Below are positions 1-10,624 of a stretch of DNA of 64,000 nt, in pieces. The stretch spans positions 1 through 64,000 of the forward strand of contig JAFISE010000170.1 in assembly GCA_022560025.1 (NCBI GenBank), given 5' to 3'. Numbering within the stretch: the first letter of the stretch is position 1; each line of letters begins with the position of its first letter. Below the pieces are notes generated by a model that was given only the letters and a program-made list of their open reading frames with translations, searched no databases and was not told the DNA's origin. Source of the DNA: Stagonosporopsis chrysanthemi. Lineage: Eukaryota > Ascomycota > Dothideomycetes > Pleosporales > Didymellaceae. A program made the position numbers and the translations under genes.

Positions 1-3000
1 GACGTTGCCAATCGCCACGGTCTCTGGCAATACATCAATCCTGACGTAGCTAGGGAGCTTCTCCCTGAGCTGACGGAGGCTGCTGAGCCTCAACTTATCA
101 ACTACAAGGCTGGAGCTATCAGACTCTCTGACCTTACTGCAGACAACTAAGAATCTTACTGATGGGAATGCGATTGATGGGAGCGCCGCTGCTCTAAGTA
201 CTGCACCTAGAAGAAAGCCTTAGCTAATCTGAACACAGACATCAGCAAAACAATTGCTGTACGCTACATACACCTAATCAAGGATTACAAGACACTCTAC
301 AACTAACTAGTTGCTCTTAAGAAGTTCCTTTGCCTAACAGACGCAACTTGCTGCTGCAAGCTTGCTGACAAATACTATACTCTTAAGACTGCTCTACAAG
401 CTGCAAAGAAGGTTAAGTAATAGCTAGCTGACTAGACATACATTACAGCTCAAGGCAAGGCTGTCAGCCTGCTAGAGACTAACAGCAATTAACTACAAGA
501 AGACTTTCTAATTGCCTGCAAAGCACTTAATTAAGAGTACGCTACGTCCTGCCTACGCAAGATCTTTAAGCATAAAGCGCAGGGCACTACTACTAAGATC
601 TTATCTCTAGAGATATACGTTGCTAAGATAACTACATACTTATGCTGCACAAAGCCTTACTCTACAAGCCTAGCAGTCTCTGCTGCTAAGCTTAGAATTA
701 CAAAGCTAACTAAGACTTAATTAACTAGTTGTGTTTACTATAACAGTACACAACTAATACCTACCTATATATATAGGAAGTAGTATTAGTACACTAACTA
801 CTTTATTCTAAATCTATACTACTTAGCACGTCTAAAGACCTATTAGCCTGCAGCTAAAGCTATATATAAGGTTAAAGAAGTACAAAAGGATTCTAAAATT
901 AACACACATATTAAGACTACTCTTAGAAAGTAAGCAGCCTGCTAGCCTTAGAATACTAGATTATTACACGTTAATAATAGCAAACTACCTGTTAATACTA
1001 ACATGTTTGTAATATTAACTAGTCTATTGCTTAAGCCTCTCTACAACAGCTACAACAGCTATAATAGCTACAACAGCTATAATAGTTATAATAGGCATAA
1101 TTAAGTTAACTATAATAATAAGGTTATTATTACTATTAATACTTACACTAAGCCTGTAAAGTCTTTTATAATAATAGCTGTTAATAAAACTACTTAGACT
1201 AAACTATACAATTAATAGATTATTAATCTAAGATTTAATATGCACGTTGTTAACACAGAGGCATAGAAAAGATAGAAGAAGATAAGCAATAATCTTAATT
1301 ATTAAACTCTTAACGCTAGTAATAGCTCTATTCTTATTACAGCTTAAGGTATAATAGAACTTGTTACTTATACGCTATATAGATAGCTAAAGCTAAAGCT
1401 TACACACGTTGTGTATATTAAAGGCTTTTTTACTAGTCTTTTAAAACTTGCTTACTACTAATTAGAGTTAATTTACTTTAACTTTAGCTGCAACGTCTTG
1501 TATATAAGTTAACTAACTAACGTTATTGTACAACTTAAATATAATAGAAGATACTAGCTAATTAATACTAAGCTATTATACTAACTACTTCTATTACTTT
1601 TCTACTTATTACTAAGTATATTTAGAGCGTTATATTGCTTGTTATATGTGCTAAAGCCTGCTAACGTTGTTAATTAACGCGCTGCTTATTAGATCTAGGG
1701 TTACCTAGGACAGAAAGCTGTTAATTAGCTTAAATTAAACGTTACTAGCCTTTAGCTAACTAGAAACTATATAGACTGTCCCTACTAGACATATATTAAA
1801 GCTTAAATAACTTACATTATCTTAAGATACCTAGCTAAGAGCTGTGCACAATAATTATTCTATTAAATTGTAATAGATCTTATCTATATTGTCTTTGTAG
1901 GTAACAAGTGTATTAATAGTACTAAGTATACCTTACACTCTATAGACAAGCACTTAAAATAGCACAAGATAGCTATAATTAGGTAAAAAGACAAGCTAAC
2001 CCTTATACGCTAGTTTATAGCTTTAATTTGCAAGATCTAGTACGTATATAACACTAACATAGTTGCTATTTAATATAACAATAAGAAAGAATTTAGCAAT
2101 AATCTAATTAATATATTAGAAGAGCTAAGAATACTATACAAGCTAGCTCTACCTAGTATAAAAGAGCTAAATAGACTTATTAAATATATAGGCAGAGTCT
2201 TTATATAGTAAGCTTATGCTATATATATATATGCTAACTTACCTAAAGACTTATTACATAAGATATATTGTACTGCTGTGTATATCTTTAATTGCACGCT
2301 TACTAAAGTACTAAGCTAGAAGATACTATATAAGGTTGTATAGAGACAAAGGCTACTTGTTGCTTATATAAGACCTATTAGCTATTATACCTACGTCTAT
2401 AATTGTAACCTAAGAGCTGCTAACAAGCTTAAATTACGCACTCTTATTAGCTACCTAGTTAGCTACTAAGGCACTAATATCTTCTATATATAGCTACTTA
2501 CAAAGAATACTATTATTGTTATATACAACGTTATATTTAAGCCTATGCTTTTCTTTAATAGAATAGATAGCTACGCCTCTATGCTAGTAATTAAAAAAGT
2601 AATTAAGCTACTTAAATATCTAAAAATACTACAAGATAACAATATTAGTATTAAAGACCTATTAACTACTTATTAGCGTAGCTGCTAAACAGTACCTGTA
2701 ACCTTAGCTCTAAGAGCTAGAAGTTCCTAGTTAAAGAGTAAGATAACTAACAATACACTTTAATATTAACAACAGCTGCTAACTTCTAGACCTTCTAAAG
2801 AGAACTTAGCCTAGATAGTACCTAAAGGCTATTGCTAACAAGGTAAGAAAGCTTTACAAGACGTTAATCTTAATCTAACTAATACTAACCTAATTATCTT
2901 AAGTAAATATAATTAAAAATAAAAAGTTCTAAACAATTTTGTAATCTAGTCTTATACTATAAGGCTAGGACATAAACCTCTCTTTAATTACTTATAAGTA

Positions 3001-4243
3001 TTCTTAACTAAGCTTTGCTCTGCTAAGACCTCTACTAGTAAAGTACTACAAATCTATTAATTATAGCTGCTACTTCTGCTAAAGACAGTAAGCTAGCTAG
3101 ATATATATATATATAGCAGTTAATTTTAACATACTATAGAGATTAAATAGCAAGATCTATGCGCTAAAGGCGTCTTTAAAAGTATAAAGCAATTAAAAGC
3201 TACTGTAAATAGTAAGGTACTGCTGCTAATATAGGTCTTTAATTATAAGATAAATAAAGATAAATATCTTTCTTATTTTAAAGCTTAACTTGTTGTTTAA
3301 AGAGACTTCTAGGCCCTAATAGATAATATATACGCTGCTATACTTACTATCTAAAACTTTTGCGCTCTTATTATAATTACTAACTACTTTAATCTAGAGC
3401 TAAAGTAGTACAATGTCTTTACTATATTCTTAAATACTAAGATTAATTATAAGCTATATACTAAAACACTTAAGGCCTTCTACTATACTAAAAGCAAGGT
3501 TATACTAGTACTCTGTGCCCTATATAGACTTAAAGAGTTACTAATTCTATAGTATAATAAGCTACGTTAACAGCTTATTAAGCTAAGTCTAAAGTTAGTT
3601 AACAGCTTCTTATACTTGTATATAAGCTGCTAGCTTATCTTATTTATTTATATTAATAATATTGTTATAGCATTTTACTAATTAAACACTTACTTTTATA
3701 AGTCTTTTAAGAAGAATCTTGTAAACCTATATAATATTAAAGCTATAAAAGACTTTACCTAGTTTCTTAGTATCTACATTGTCTATAATTAAGCTCTGCA
3801 CAAGACTTAGCTAGTCTAAAACACTTTTATTAACAAGGTATATACTTAATTTAATATTAAGACTGTAAGCAAGGCTCTAGACATCTTACTAATAGAAAAC
3901 TAGCTGCTATAGTCTACTAAGGAGCCTAACGCTGCTTAAACTAAGCTCTACTAGCAGCTAGTTAGCTCTCTTGCTTATATTGCTATTTAGAGAAGGCCTA
4001 ACGTTACCTGTATGCACGTTGTCTTTGCTTACTACTTTACTAACCTAGAGCAGTCTTACGTCTTAAAGATCTGCTAGACTTAGTACTACCTGCTTAGCAC
4101 AAAAGCTCTTGCTCTTAAGGCCTCTGCTAGTGCACAGAACATAGCTAAGTATCTCTCTAATAATCTAATATACTGTAATTCTCTCTTCTTTAGATCTTTT
4201 AATACCTTATATGCTAACAAGCCTAAGACTTATTAAAGCTCTT

Positions 4244-4457
4244 TGTCACGGGATTCCTCTCCGATACCCCTCGACCCTACCTCGGGCACACCCAGGCCAA
4301 GGGCCGGGCCGCGCACGGGCCTCCCATATATATACTCCTATCGAATCCAGAGGCTCACACCTCAAGGATTCGTCTGATATCCAAATACAACCCCAATTCG
4401 GCCTTGAAGCCATCCCATCTACCTTGAGTCCGATTGCCTGCCTACAGTGACCTCACA
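4244..4457. mobile_element. Nested solo LTR (214 bp) inside the left copia
   Basis: A GC-rich, unmutated block that breaks the RNase H reading of the copia. It starts TGTCACGG and ends CTCACA, the TG...CA ends of an LTR, and is flanked by a direct 5-bp repeat CTCTT (4239-4243 and 4458-4462). The collinear right-hand copy has no insert here: its sequence runs straight through the target. The block contains a TATATATA stretch near 4326-4333. It is a different family from the host copia LTR. No internal domain remains, so recombination between two LTRs probably removed it. A small non-autonomous element with similar ends is the alternative. Confidence 0.82.
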
Positions 4458-4988
4458 CTCTTAAGGCTATGCCTTTAAGTTTAGAAGACTTATAATTAAC
4501 TAGAAGTTAACTATCTAGTACACAGTTACTAAATTAACTATAGAGTTAGAACTACTATTACTCTCTTTTACTGCATTGCAAATAGAAGAGTAGATACACT
4601 TCTTTGCTAGTATTAACCTTACACTTAACTGTATGCCTATAATCTAGTGCAATAACTAGCAGACTATTAGGATTGTTACTAAGGAGCATAATAAGCTTTA
4701 CACAAAGATTAAGTATGTTAATATCTACTAGCTTTAGATTTAACAAGAAGTTACTGCTTTACGCATTAATGTTAAATAGGTACTTACTAATTGTATGCCT
4801 GCTAACAGACTTACAAAAATACTACTAAAGCAGAAATTTAAAGAGTTTATCTGCTAACTTAACCTTGTTAATATTAGCAAGCACCTAAAGGACCTACGTC
4901 TAACTAATAGAGACAATCTTGACAGACTCTATATGCACTGATCAGCTGTCCTCAACTCCCTGCCTACAACTCAACGCCAGCTAGGGGG

Positions 4989-5176
4989 TGTATCACGATT
5001 TAGAGTCTCCCTTGCCTCATGGGCAACCTGCGCCTCACTTTTGTTGAGATGCAGCTCCCTATCCTGCACTAGCGTTGTTTACAGCTACCCATGTATACAT
5101 ACTGTTCGTAGCTTCACACGATACAACCTCAGTTCAATCCTCAAATCTTCCCGCACTGCTTGCACTCACTGCGACA
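4989..5176 (+). repeat. 3' LTR of the left copia element (188 bp)
   Basis: It begins TGTATCACG directly after a run of five G (polypurine tract) and ends in GCGACA. It matches the LTR at 60624-60811 over its full 188 bp with only about five transitions, and similarity stops at both edges, which fixes the boundaries. Unlike the interior of the same element it is hardly mutated. The five bases after it, TGAAG, would be the target-site duplication, but the partner is off window. Confidence 0.9.
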
Positions 5177-6103
5177 TGAAGTGATTACATAGCGCTTCGC
5201 AACCCGACCGGTTTGTATTGGATTCAAGGAAGGTGTCTGTGGCCGATCTGTCAGTAAGCCAATTTTTGTCGTGTCTGCTACACACCGTGCCATTCTGTCA
5301 TGGTTGTTAAAGGAATTTACCGTATGTTTCGAGATGACTTGCAGGCCGCATCAACCAAAGTGAGCTGTTGTACAGTCAGGGAAGATCGCTTCTCTCCAGC
5401 CGATCGATAGTTACTTTGCTGTTTGCGAAGGAAAACTTCTCATTCTGAACAGTGCTCAAGTGCCACTCATTCGGTACTGCATAAGTTTGAAAGACATCTT
5501 TGACTAAAGACTTACAAATCCCGCTAGCATCTCCGCCAGCAACTGCTGTAGTGTGCACCAAAAAGCGTTGATAATTTCCGATCGTGTAGTGGCTGAGATG
5601 GTCCCTTCTTACAACCCTGGGTTCCTAGTCGGCGTCGTGAGCTAAAATTGTGCACAGCCACCGTAACAGTTTCAGATGTGACAACACGAGAAGGACGCCC
5701 CATCAGTCTCCGCACCAACCCCTTTCGGTTCGGGACCACATCTGAACGCTCACACTCCTTAGTCCATGTGGTAGTCATAATCTTCAGAGAGCCTTGCGCT
5801 AAACCCCAATTCGTATCCCCTGAGCTGTCTGCCTTATGCATACACTTCTTGCAGCAGTGCATCCAATACAGATCCACGTTTGATGCATGTTTGTTGTAGC
5901 GGTTAAATTACGAACATTGCTATTAGCAATGGAGGTCTGAGGTTCGAGAAAGCATTGCTAGTTATATGTGATGGTGTTGATCAATGGGTCGACAGTGCCT
6001 TCCACCTCGCGTGTATATACAAACACTCTGATTCCACTGCAACTGAACTCAGCACCTGAAACTAAATCGACCTAAAAACAAGCGCTTTGTACATTCTTTT
6101 ACC
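5177..6103. other. Intergenic, copia edge to GT32 gene
   Basis: I recognise no gene here; open frames are short and match no family. A TATA-like GTGTATATAC at 6011-6020 lies about 85-90 bases before the start codon of the glycosyltransferase and is a plausible core promoter. Confidence 0.5.
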
Positions 6104-7178
6104 ATGCGATATCGCTATGCGTTCGTCAAGGCTGCCTGCTTCCTTCCCCTCTTCATCGCGCTTTATTTTATCAGACGCCAATACACCTTCCAGCATACGC
6201 TATCATCACTATACATCTCCTTCGAAGACTTCACAAACTCCTACTCAGCAGTGCTCAATGAGTCTCGTACCCACGGCGAAGCGCTCATCGACTTCGATTA
6301 TAACGCCTCCTTCCCCGCCCCCCTGATCCCACGTCTCATCCACTTCATATACTTCGCCGATCTATACCACCGTCACGACGGCACACCATCCCTTCCAGCC
6401 TCGAGCCGCTCGCACGCCCCTGAGCTGTGTCGAAAGTTCAATTCCGACTTCGAGATACGCATCTGGAACGAGACAGAAGCTCACACGTTCATCGAGACCG
6501 AATACCCTTGGTTCATGACCACATACGAGGCATACCGTTACCCAATACAACGCGTCGATGCACTCAAGTACTTTATGTTGTACCACTTTGGTGGAGTGTA
6601 CATGGACTTGGACATCGCTTGCCGGCGGCCGCTCGAGCCACTACTGCAGTTTCCGGCGTGGTTCCCTGAAGCAAGTCCACTGGGCGTGAATAACGATCTG
6701 ATGGCCAGTATGCCGCGTCATCCAGTGCTACTGGAGATGACAAGCGCATTGGCTAGGAGGAACTGGAACTTGCTGTTCCCGTATCTAACAATCTTCTGGA
6801 GCACTGGACCACAGTTCGGTAGTGACATCCTTAGGGGGTGGTGCCGCACGCATGGTGGAAGGATGGGTGGTCAGGGGGGTAAGGTTATCTCTGATACTTT
6901 CTCCCGGAATTGATGCTGACGGTTTAATAGATGTTGCGAGTTTTCGAATCCTTCCTCAGATCTTTTACTCCGAGGAATTCACCTTCTTTGGCCATAGCCC
7001 CGGTGGCACTTGGCATGGCGGCGATGTCGCTATAGTCCTGTGGCTTGTTGATCGACCATGGGTACTGCCGTGTACCCTTGTGGGCCTTTTTGTACTCACT
7101 CTTGGAGTGCTCAAAGGGGTAAGATGTAGGAGAGCAATGTACAAGCCTATTGAGCAGAGAGAATTACACGAGGCTTAA
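6104..7178 (+). CDS. GT32-family glycosyltransferase (DXD motif, type II membrane protein)
   Basis: Two exons, 6104-6878 and 6931-7178, with an intron GTAAGG...AATAG of 52 bp in phase 1, give 340 residues. The N-terminus has a short cytoplasmic stretch and one hydrophobic segment (about residues 8-25), then a luminal domain with I-P-R-L-I-H near residue 70 and the nucleotide-sugar/metal motif Y-M-D-L-D (Asp168, Asp170) after the G-G-V typical of GT32. A second hydrophobic segment lies near the C-terminus (W-V-L-P...L-G-V-L), followed by a basic tail. The layout resembles the fungal group that includes OCH1-like proteins and the mannosyl-inositolphosphoceramide synthases SUR1/CSH1, so transfer of a hexose to a lipid or glycan in the Golgi is likely. 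The exact acceptor is not shown. The gene points away from MPP10 on the other strand, so the two are tail to tail. Confidence 0.85.
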
Positions 7179-7549
7179 ACCGCCGTATCTACACTCATCT
7201 ACAATTTTTTAGATTATTTTGGTAGCACATGGATCGGATTGACTTCCCATGTCTCTTTAAATTAGACAGAGATGCGTCCTAGTGATTCTCGGTATGAGTT
7301 ATTGGCGCGCCTTCTGTAGTCACCAGAAAAGGCGTCAAGTGGAGTGTAGTTTTGGGATTGGCCTTTTGACAACAAATTGAGTGAATTGAGCCCTTGATTT
7401 ACTTGGTAAATTGTGGTACTGACCCTGCAAGAGCACAAGATCAGATCCTCAACACCATAGAGACGCGAAAACATACCTCAAGGCCTGACACACCCATGAT
7501 AACGACATGATAAATGGTATTCTCTTTGCCAAGCGTCACAAATCCCCAT
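7179..7549. other. Intergenic between convergent GT32 and MPP10 genes
   Basis: About 370 bases serving as the 3' flanks of two converging genes. It is AT-leaning with no recognisable gene. Confidence 0.5.
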
Positions 7550-9709
7550 CTACAACTTGAAACTCCCCGCACCCCGCTTAGCAGCCTCCTTAACATCCTT
7601 ACCCTCCACATCAGTGATAACACCCTTGCGGCCAATGACCTGCACACCACCCTTCTTAAGATCACTGACAAGCTGCTTCTTCCCACCCCTAGCGTCTTTG
7701 CCCTTCTTGCTCTTCTCCTCTTCCTTGGCTTTGGGCTTATTGAGCCCAGCCTTCTTACTCCTCTCCTTCTCCCTGCGCCTGCGACTCGCCTTCTCCTCGC
7801 GCGACAGCTCGTCTCGGGAGAGAGGCATACCGCTCTTCGTGACGATCTCGGCCTTGTTCTCCTCGTCGCCGGGCTTGTACACTTCTTGTGGCGCGAGCAT
7901 GGATGCGCCGGCCACGTCGCCACCGGCTGTGGGTCGTGCGTCTTCCATCTCGATGGCGGGCGCGTCGACGCGGATCTCGAGGTTGGGGGCTGCGGGCTTG
8001 GGTTTGAAGTGGCTGGAGCTTAGGCTGTCGAGTTTGGCGTTGAGGGTCTTCCATAGTGCGGAGATCTCGGCGTGCTCTTTTTGCAGTTTCTCGTCCCGGG
8101 CGTCGACGAAGTTGGGGTCGTTGAGACGCAGGTGCTCTTCTTCGTATTGCTCTGCAAGGCTCTTCTTTGCTTTTGTGTCATCGAGCTCGAATTTGCCGCG
8201 GCGTACGGGACCGGTGGCGAGGTCGTCGGGGCGCCGGCGGTGCACTTCGTCGAATTCGCCGGCGAGAATGCGGCGCTTGATGAGCGCTTCGATGTCTTCA
8301 GATAACTCGGCGGTGACAACGTGTACGGGCTTCCCAGCGCGTTCGAACTCGAGATTCTCCTCTAGCAGCGAGTTGACAGGGCGGTCAGCGGCGCGGGCTT
8401 CTCCAGAGAGCTGCCATTGGCGTTTTGCGACGTTGGCGGCTTCGAGTTTCCGGATCTCTTCTTGTAATTTTGCTTGGCGGCGTTCGTGGGTTGACTTTCG
8501 CGACTTGGGGTCTGAAGGATCAACGTCAGACAGAGCAGCTTCGCTCTCGGCATCATCGTCGTCTTCGAATAGATCTCGGTGTACCCTGGCCATTGCGTTC
8601 TCCATCTCTGCATTCTCTTCCGCCTCTTCGTCGGCCGCTGTCTTCTCAGGAAAATTGTGTGGATTCGGCCGCCCGCGCTTCTTCTTGTTCTTGCCAGCTT
8701 TTTGCGCTGGCGGTGCGAAGAAGTCGGCGTACATGACATTGTTTGCATTCATGCCGTCGTCCATGCCATCGAGATCGCCCTCGTCAAATTCTGCATCGTC
8801 ATCGCTGTCGCCCTCAGGTGCATTGAGATCCACGTTGCCGAACGTTGGCCCCCCTTCATCCGACTCATCTCCCGAGCCGTCTCCATCTTGATCCTTGCCA
8901 GCACCTCCCGTCATAGGGTCTGCTGTCCAATCAACTTCCTCATCCTCGCTATCAGCTGCTTCGCCGCGAGCATCTTGTTGCTCCAGAAACTCTGACTGCT
9001 TGTTGAAGTCGTCGATAGAAAAGAAACCATCGTTGAGGCCATTCGGATCCGGGACATACTCTGCAGCAGGTTCGTCGTCCGACTCGTCCTCGTCCGAAAA
9101 TATGTCCTCCTCTCCATCTTCCATCTCAACATCCTCTGCGTCAGATGGCTCATCGTCTGAAGGCACAGCATCTTCATCGTCATCGATGCCGTCCACTTCA
9201 TAGTCCACACCCTCCTCACCAATATCCGAGTCTGTGTGGTACTGCTCTTCTGGGTCTGACAACCCCTCTTCTTCATCCTCGCCATCCACAGCCACGACGT
9301 CATCGTCCGAGTCTGGTAGAGCCAACTCAATTTCGTCAGTCGCAGCCTCGACAATCTTGCGCGTCTGTTCGAAAACTTGGTTCACCCCAAAGCCGTCCAG
9401 ATGCACCTTCTTCAAGTGCAGAACCCTCATGTCGCCATCGTAATCTCCCCGCTTCCTCTTCTTGCGCGCATCTTGCTGGCGCAGTGTTTGCAATTCGCTT
9501 ACTCCAGCAGCGACAGGATCTAGGTAGCGTTTCGCAGCGGCGAGAAAAGCAGCATTGAGCTGTACGGTAGGTTGGAGGAACGCGACAGGGCTCGCAAGCA
9601 GGCTTGTCGAGGAATTCGCAGAGAGCTCCATTGGGGTGGGCTGCGCGGAGCCGATCGAGAGTGTGCGCGACGAAATTGATGTGTCCGGTGAAAGAGTCGA
9701 AGGCGCCAT
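7550..9709 (-). CDS. MPP10: U3 snoRNP component MPP10
   Basis: A single-exon gene of 719 codons plus stop. I start it at the ATG at 9709; the frame is open five codons further but has no upstream ATG. MPP10 is part of the U3 snoRNP/SSU processome and acts with IMP3 and IMP4 in the nucleolus in early 18S rRNA cleavage. The sequence shows the family layout: a moderately conserved N-terminus, long Asp/Glu-rich stretches in the first half, a Lys/Arg patch of nuclear-signal type (R-K-K-R-K-R-G), then the conserved C-terminal half with L-E-E-N-L-E-F-E, K-R-R-I-L-A-G-E-F-D-E-V and S-R-E-E-K-A-S-R-R-R-R-E-K-E-R. The tail is rich in Lys/Gly. Length is normal for filamentous fungi. No intron is seen. 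Confidence 0.93.
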   Translation of the reverse strand: MAPSTLSPDTSISSRTLSIGSAQPTPMELSANSSTSLLASPVAFLQPTVQLNAAFLAAAKRYLDPVAAGVSELQTLRQQDARKKRKRGDYDGDMRVLHLKKVHLDGFGVNQVFEQTRKIVEAATDEIELALPDSDDDVVAVDGEDEEEGLSDPEEQYHTDSDIGEEGVDYEVDGIDDDEDAVPSDDEPSDAEDVEMEDGEEDIFSDEDESDDEPAAEYVPDPNGLNDGFFSIDDFNKQSEFLEQQDARGEAADSEDEEVDWTADPMTGGAGKDQDGDGSGDESDEGGPTFGNVDLNAPEGDSDDDAEFDEGDLDGMDDGMNANNVMYADFFAPPAQKAGKNKKKRGRPNPHNFPEKTAADEEAEENAEMENAMARVHRDLFEDDDDAESEAALSDVDPSDPKSRKSTHERRQAKLQEEIRKLEAANVAKRQWQLSGEARAADRPVNSLLEENLEFERAGKPVHVVTAELSEDIEALIKRRILAGEFDEVHRRRPDDLATGPVRRGKFELDDTKAKKSLAEQYEEEHLRLNDPNFVDARDEKLQKEHAEISALWKTLNAKLDSLSSSHFKPKPAAPNLEIRVDAPAIEMEDARPTAGGDVAGASMLAPQEVYKPGDEENKAEIVTKSGMPLSRDELSREEKASRRRREKERSKKAGLNKPKAKEEEKSKKGKDARGGKKQLVSDLKKGGVQVIGRKGVITDVEGKDVKEAAKRGAGSFKL

Positions 9710-10624
9710 GCTCGAACCAGCCACCGTATGTGCTGATTATGAGGTGTTCGGCTGGCTGCTCGAAGCGTTCGAAGGTCTGAAGGTCTGAAGGTCTGAGGGC
9801 TAAACTTTTTTTGCCGATCGATTACAGCTCACTCCAACCAATCAGCAGCAGGCTGCACTCACGCACGCTTCTTAGCGCGGCCTGCTGCCGATTGGTCGGT
9901 ATTTTGGAGACATACGGAATCCATGCATCTTCATCCGTTCTTTATCCACAAGAGCAATCACGAAAAATGGTTGCCATTAATATGCTTTGCGCGCGTTATG
10001 CAGCTCCCGTGATTGATCGTCTTCATTCCTCTTCGACGGAGCTGCAACACTCCATAGCTACGCCTACCCTTTTCGAGTCTCATCAGCTCTACTAGTTTAG
10101 CTGGCTATGTCAGAGGTCCCGCAACCTGACGACTAACAAGCGTCTCTATGCAATGAAAATTCGCTGACTAGCTCATGCTGTGGTGCCTCTAGCTCCACGG
10201 GTGGTCCAGGCACGACAAGTATCTTTTTAGAGTCAAGCTCAACCGCCTGCGATCTCCCGTCCATCTCAGCCCTCCACATCCCGCGAAACCTATTCCTCAG
10301 CCCAGACTTTGCCTAATTTGCCTCCATATGTACGTGCGAGCCAAGTTCTTCTTTGCAAGGTGGGATTTCGTCCGTCCAAAGAGCAGGCTTTCTCCTCTGT
10401 AGATCGCTTTTCAGCCTCGCCATGTTTGTCGAATATCGTTGGGTCTGCGCTGGCCCAGAATATTTGAGTAAACTAAATGGCTGAAGTTCATTTGAGATCT
10501 CGCACTGCCAATAAGAGAGAAGATCTTCAGGATGGGTCAATACACTGTCGAACGTTAAGACTTGTGGATTTACTAATACAATTACAGACAGAACGCTTGC
10601 AAATAACAACCGTAAGTCATGTGC
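9710..10624. other. Intergenic upstream of MPP10
   Basis: The promoter side of MPP10 and the 3' flank of the Cys-rich surface protein gene. It holds the CCAAT inverted repeat listed separately. A 98-codon minus-strand frame at 10313-10609 looks like chance sequence in a 3' flank. Confidence 0.5.
9838..9895. promoter_or_regulatory. Inverted repeat carrying two opposed CCAAT boxes
   Basis: The arms are CCAATCAGCAGCAGGC (9838-9853) and GCCTGCTGCCGATTGG (9880-9895). They are reverse complements at 15 of 16 positions with a 26-base spacer. It lies about 130-190 bases upstream of the MPP10 start codon. CCAAT is the core site of the HAP/NF-Y-type complex, so a regulatory role is plausible; the near-perfect palindrome is longer than needed for that. 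Confidence 0.55.

Larger units (their letters stand above)
1..5176 (+). mobile_element. Ty1/copia LTR retrotransposon, RIP-degraded left copy (5' end off window)
   Basis: Translation with stops ignored gives the copia order: gag-like reading in the first 150 bases, GAG-pre-integrase and integrase core around 1.67-2.3 kb, reverse transcriptase around 3.25-3.8 kb, RNase H from about 3.9 kb to 4.93 kb (interrupted by another element at 4244-4457), a purine tract of five G, then the 3' LTR. It is collinear with the copy at the other end of the window, which I used to recognise the domains. Stops lie almost everywhere, mostly TAG and TAA where the other copy has Gln (CAG/CAA) or Trp (TGG), the pattern expected of RIP. 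The reverse-transcriptase YxDD box reads Y-I-N-N at about 3649-3660. The element is dead. Its 5' LTR and the start of gag lie before base 1. Confidence 0.93.

Noticed and set aside
4211..4450. 79-codon plus frame at 4.2-4.45 kb as a gene
   Set aside because: It is the nested solo LTR, bounded by a target duplication.
7557..8891. 444-codon plus frame antisense to MPP10
   Set aside because: Ser-rich mirror of the Glu/Lys-rich MPP10 sequence on the other strand.
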